Notes under the pieces: generated by a model | What the model was told of the DNA's origin: nothing | The model's database searches: none | Seen by the model: only the letters and a program-made list of their open reading frames with translations | Translations under genes and position numbers: made by a program | Shown here: one piece after another, positions 5,955 to 8,167 of the stretch | How the letters are laid out: every line of letters starts with the position of its first letter | Position numbering within the stretch: position 1 is the first letter of the stretch | Source of the DNA: JBBIGV01 sp037447335 | GTDB taxonomy: Bacteria > Bacteroidota > Ignavibacteria > Ignavibacteriales > Ignavibacteriaceae | Assembly (NCBI GenBank): GCA_037447335.1 | Contig: JBBIGV010000103.1 | Coordinates: 1-8,167, forward strand | Length of the DNA: 8,167 bases | Reading direction: 5' to 3'

Positions 5955-7209
5955 ACAACTTCGATATTTTGGTACCGGGAAAATAATGTCTTAAAATTTC
6001 TGAATACTTTATCCCCAGATTTGATTGCCTGATTGCACCGTACTGGCAAAGACCAACACCGTGACCAAATCCCTTGCCTGTAATTGTTATTTTGCCCGCT
6101 GAAAAGTTTACATCAAACATAGTACTGCGTAAAATACCGTTGTTATCTGAGTTTTTAATCACACTTCTTATCCGGTTGCTGAACAACCTCAGGGTTTCGG
6201 TACCGTTTTGTAATGATTTAACTTCAATCCTCAATTCATTTATTCTTCCTGAATTAAATCTGCTGACAACTTCAATTTTTTGAAGTGAGTAATTTATTTC
6301 AGGATTGAGCAGGTCAGCATTTTTTAGTCTGCTAATAAATTCAGTTTCAGAATAAGATTCTTCCCATTTAAATCTTGGTGATATAGAACAGTAAGACAGT
6401 TCGCCATCTTTAACTCCATTCAAGTAAGGACCATTTGAATGATTAAAAACATTAGCAACATTTTCAGTATAACCGCCGCATGTAGAGTGATAATAACAGA
6501 CAGCCGGGATTCCATTGTAGGTCAAGATCATACCATCAGTTTCCACTACAGCTTTAGTAGAGAGACTGTGTTCAGAATCTGCGCCGCCATAAACCTGGTC
6601 TCTAACATCAGCATAAACATCGAAGAATTCTTTTCGCTCACCCATTTTCATAATTGTATAAGTCCGCACACAAATTGCGAACGCCTTGAGGGCTTCATAA
6701 TTTTCATTGCTCTTTCCGACTGGCATTTCTTTTGTCATTACACCTTTTATATAATCTTCGAGAGAAAGCGAGTTTATAAGCCTTACCAAACCGTATTCAT
6801 TTACAACTCTAACGGAGCCGCGGTATGATGCATAATTCAGTCTTATTAAAGAAGACTTGTCTTTCTGTTCGAGCCGGATTTCAATGCCGGAGTAATTCCT
6901 GTTTCCGATTGATGCAGTTACTCCCCTGCCTGCGGGTGTAAATCTGATCCTGTTGCCTTTATTTATCAATGCAAGTCTTTTATCTCCAATAAAAAGATAA
7001 ACCGGTGTATTCACAGTAAGGATTAATTCATTACTTTCATCATTTAACAAAACCCTCACGGGATTTTTTTCAATATATTCAGCAGCTTCTTTCTCGCTTG
7101 TGAATTTTGTCGAGGGGGCGCATGAATAAAGCAGCAGACTTGTAAAACAAATCACGAAACAATTGTTAAAATGTTTTAGCCTCGATCTACAATAATTATT
7201 GCCATTCAT
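5947..7209 (-). CDS. SpoIID/LytB-domain lipoprotein (peptidoglycan lytic enzyme)
   Basis: 420-residue predicted lipoprotein. Residues 1-30 look like a lipoprotein signal with hydrophobic core about 17-28 and lipobox LYSC (Cys30). The SpoIID/LytB domain spans about 125-418. It contains YRGSVRVV (129-136), LEDYIKGVMTKEMP (150-163; Glu161 aligns with the catalytic Glu of SpoIID), ALKAFAICVRTYT (173-185), VYGG (207-210), YYHSTCGG (239-246; the His/Cys zinc-type region) and GKGFGHGVGLCQYGA (378-392), ending in ILRHYFPGT. In Bacillus, SpoIID cleaves denuded glycan strands during engulfment; here, with no sign of sporulation, a role in septal or envelope peptidoglycan turnover is inferred. Start ATG gives a sensible signal peptide, but no Shine-Dalgarno is visible. 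First gene of the maf/YbhN cluster; the 90-bp gap upstream holds no convincing promoter. Confidence 0.9.
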   Translation of the reverse strand: MNGNNYCRSRLKHFNNCFVICFTSLLLYSCAPSTKFTSEKEAAEYIEKNPVRVLLNDESNELILTVNTPVYLFIGDKRLALINKGNRIRFTPAGRGVTASIGNRNYSGIEIRLEQKDKSSLIRLNYASYRGSVRVVNEYGLVRLINSLSLEDYIKGVMTKEMPVGKSNENYEALKAFAICVRTYTIMKMGERKEFFDVYADVRDQVYGGADSEHSLSTKAVVETDGMILTYNGIPAVCYYHSTCGGYTENVANVFNHSNGPYLNGVKDGELSYCSISPRFKWEESYSETEFISRLKNADLLNPEINYSLQKIEVVSRFNSGRINELRIEVKSLQNGTETLRLFSNRIRSVIKNSDNNGILRSTMFDVNFSAGKITITGKGFGHGVGLCQYGAIRQSNLGIKYSEILRHYFPGTKISKLYD

Positions 7210-7299
7210 ACAAAAATTTAAGAAGAAATCAGGTTATTATTAAATGAAGTAAAGGTTTGATGGGAAAAAGAAAAGTAAAACAGCACATTAAGGGGTGGT

Positions 7300-7692
7300 T
7301 CACCGGAACATAGCTTTTATACTGCCCCAGGTTCTTTTAACGCCGGAAACACTGTGAGAAACTGTTATCTCTTTAGAGTAAGATACCTGCCCGTTATTTT
7401 CAACTATTTTAAGCCTGTAAATAAAAATCAGATCATTTGACTTATACACATTCTCATCTACATAAACGTAATAGGAGTTACTTCCTTTGGGAGCTATTGT
7501 TGAAATTTCAATATAAGAAGTTTGGGGGTTCCTTCTTTCAATAATGAAGTGCTGGAGATTAAATTCTTCCTGTGTGCGCCATTCTAAGCGAATGTTATCT
7601 CCCTCGCTTCGTGCCTGGAAATACTCAAGGAATGCACCGGCAAAAGCAGTAGTGAACAGCGCTAACGATATAAAAATTTTAAGGGATCGCAT
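7300..7692 (-). CDS. small secreted fibronectin-III-like protein
   Basis: 130 residues from the ATG at 7692. A TTG four codons further upstream is possible, but it falls just after the promoter -10 and is upstream of the expected transcript start, so the ATG is preferred. Residues 1-18 are a clear SPase I signal peptide (MRSLK, hydrophobic 6-17, AFA before Gly19). The mature part is one beta-sandwich-like domain with LEWRTQEEFNLQHFIIERR (residues 36-54) and YRLKIVENNGQVSYSKEI (92-109). This resembles the FnIII-type segments often seen in surface proteins of Bacteroidota and Ignavibacteria. A short basic tail, VKRTWGSIKAMFR, ends the protein; it is far too short for a type IX secretion CTD. 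No catalytic motif; function unknown, probably periplasmic or surface. It may be co-transcribed with the spoIID-like gene 90 bp downstream. Confidence 0.75.
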   Translation of the reverse strand: MRSLKIFISLALFTTAFAGAFLEYFQARSEGDNIRLEWRTQEEFNLQHFIIERRNPQTSYIEISTIAPKGSNSYYVYVDENVYKSNDLIFIYRLKIVENNGQVSYSKEITVSHSVSGVKRTWGSIKAMFR

Positions 7693-7704
7693 ATTGACGC
7701 CCAA

Positions 7705-7733
7705 AATATATTCTTAATGGGTTATAATGTCAA
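7705..7733 (-). promoter_or_regulatory. near-consensus sigma-70-like promoter of the FnIII-like gene
   Basis: The minus strand reads TTGACA (7733-7728, perfect -35), a 17-nt spacer and TATATT (7710-7705). The start of transcription would be about 7698, only some six bases before the ATG at 7692, so the mRNA would be leaderless or nearly so. No Shine-Dalgarno is visible, in keeping with this. The -35 lies within a tandem heptamer (7730-7743). Confidence 0.62.
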
Positions 7734-7743
7734 GTTTCAAGTT
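7730..7743. repeat. tandem heptamer TCAAGTT x2 over the -35 region
   Basis: Two exact head-to-tail copies of TCAAGTT (7730-7736 and 7737-7743). On the minus strand they read AACTTGAAACTTGA, and the downstream copy supplies most of the -35 TTGACA. It may be a tandem binding site or a chance duplication. Confidence 0.4.
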
Positions 7744-7775
7744 GGGTTCATAAAAAATTTTACCTTTAAAATTAA

Positions 7776-7805
7776 TTGCAAAAAATGGCAAAAATCAAAT
7801 AATAT
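7776..7805 (+). promoter_or_regulatory. weak candidate promoter for the MFS gene
   Basis: On the plus strand TTGCAA (7776-7781), an 18-nt spacer and TAATAT (7800-7805) lie about 35 bp before the MFS start. Each hexamer matches the sigma-70 consensus at four of six positions and the surrounding DNA is very A/T-rich, so chance matches are likely. Confidence 0.25.
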
Positions 7806-7841
7806 TTTATAACAGCGCCTGAATTATTATTATTTTTGAGC

Positions 7842-8167
7842 ATGGTATTCTGGAAAAAGAACCTGTTTATTATCTGGATTTGCCAGTTCCTGGTAATGGC
7901 AGGGATGAGTTCTATAGTTCCCTTTCTTCCTTTGTTTATCCGTGAACTCGGAGTTACAAGCCTTGAAGAAACAGCCACCTGGAGCGGACTTGTATTTGCC
8001 GGTCCGTTTTTCCTGTCATTTTTCCTCACACCTGTCTGGGGAAGCATGGGCGATAAATATGGAAGAAAAGTGATGATACTGCGCGCAATTTTCGGATTGG
8101 CGATTGCACAGGTGATCCTGACTTACGCATTGGGACACCCTAAACTTATATCAAATAATTTTAACAA
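7842..8167 (+). CDS. MFS drug-efflux transporter, MdtG/TetA-like (3' partial)
   Basis: The first 108 codons of an open frame that runs off the right edge. The N-terminus WKKNLFIIWICQFL leads into TM1 (about 8-30, ending FLPLFIRELGV); TM2 (about 47-66) is followed by the MFS motif A in the cytoplasmic loop, GSMGDKYGRK (67-76). The spacing and the LGVT..(10 aa)..WSG segment match the E. coli MdtG branch of the DHA1 drug:H+ antiporters. It is transcribed divergently from the FnIII-like gene. The ATG has only a weak GAG just upstream. The last six residues (from about 8148) do not look like the usual TM3 continuation, possibly a contig-end artefact. Substrate cannot be told from this fragment. 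Confidence 0.88.
   Translation, partial: MVFWKKNLFIIWICQFLVMAGMSSIVPFLPLFIRELGVTSLEETATWSGLVFAGPFFLSFFLTPVWGSMGDKYGRKVMILRAIFGLAIAQVILTYALGHPKLISNNFN

Noticed and set aside
7210..7299. Promoter for the spoIID-like gene in the 90-bp gap
   Set aside because: The gap is pyrimidine-rich on the minus strand, but no pair of -35/-10 hexamers with 16-18 bp spacing was found; co-transcription with the FnIII-like gene is as likely.
7772..8047. 91-codon minus-strand ORF at the right side
   Set aside because: It lies antisense to the MFS gene, whose TM segments and motif A are clear; no family resemblance.
1..8167. Defence system, CRISPR, IS element, phage or tRNA/rRNA
   Set aside because: No spaced direct repeats, transposase, integrase, terminal inverted repeats or tRNA-like cloverleaf were seen on reading both strands.

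Overview
The window is a low-G+C piece of a chromosome with ordinary housekeeping and envelope genes. There is no phage, transposon, CRISPR array or rRNA/tRNA gene. Nine coding regions are supported: eight read leftwards on the minus strand, and one partial gene reads rightwards off the right edge. Lipoprotein signal peptides, SPase I-type secreted proteins, a fibronectin-III-like protein of the kind common in Bacteroidota/Ignavibacteria-type genomes, and a divergent second EF-G suggest a Gram-negative, non-sporulating member of the Bacteroidota-Chlorobiota (Ignavibacteria-like) lineage. This placement is an inference from protein style, not from a marker gene. The two best promoters look like the classical sigma-70 type (TTGA..-17-TATATT) rather than the divergent Bacteroidetes consensus.

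Layout, in minus-strand transcription order from right to left. (1) A divergent intergenic region (about 7693-7841) drives a small secreted FnIII-like protein leftwards, from a near-consensus promoter that leaves almost no 5' leader, and an MdtG/TetA-like MFS efflux transporter rightwards (cut at the window end). (2) A tight three-gene envelope cluster follows: spoIID/lytB-domain lipoprotein, then maf (8-nt overlap), then a YbhN/LPG-synthase-TM family membrane protein (stop and start codons abut). (3) A 317-bp gene-free stretch (4096-4412) carries a good promoter, two palindromes and a short degenerate octamer repeat. (4) A second cluster follows: ytxH-like, ytxG-like (DUF948), then an EF-G paralogue (FusA2-type, TTG start with a strong Shine-Dalgarno), ending in a clear intrinsic terminator. 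(5) Only 11 nt beyond that terminator's T-tract starts a HIT-family Ap4A-phosphorylase-like gene, translationally coupled by a 4-nt overlap to a MORN-repeat lipoprotein gene.

The most interesting theme is cluster (4)+(5). It places an EF-G paralogue, whose catalytic G3 histidine is replaced by tyrosine, behind two genes related to Bacillus general-stress proteins YtxH/YtxG and ahead of a HIT protein of the type that handles dinucleoside polyphosphates. A stress- or starvation-linked translation module is a reasonable but unproven reading. The terminator between EF-G and HIT could make HIT expression conditional on read-through.
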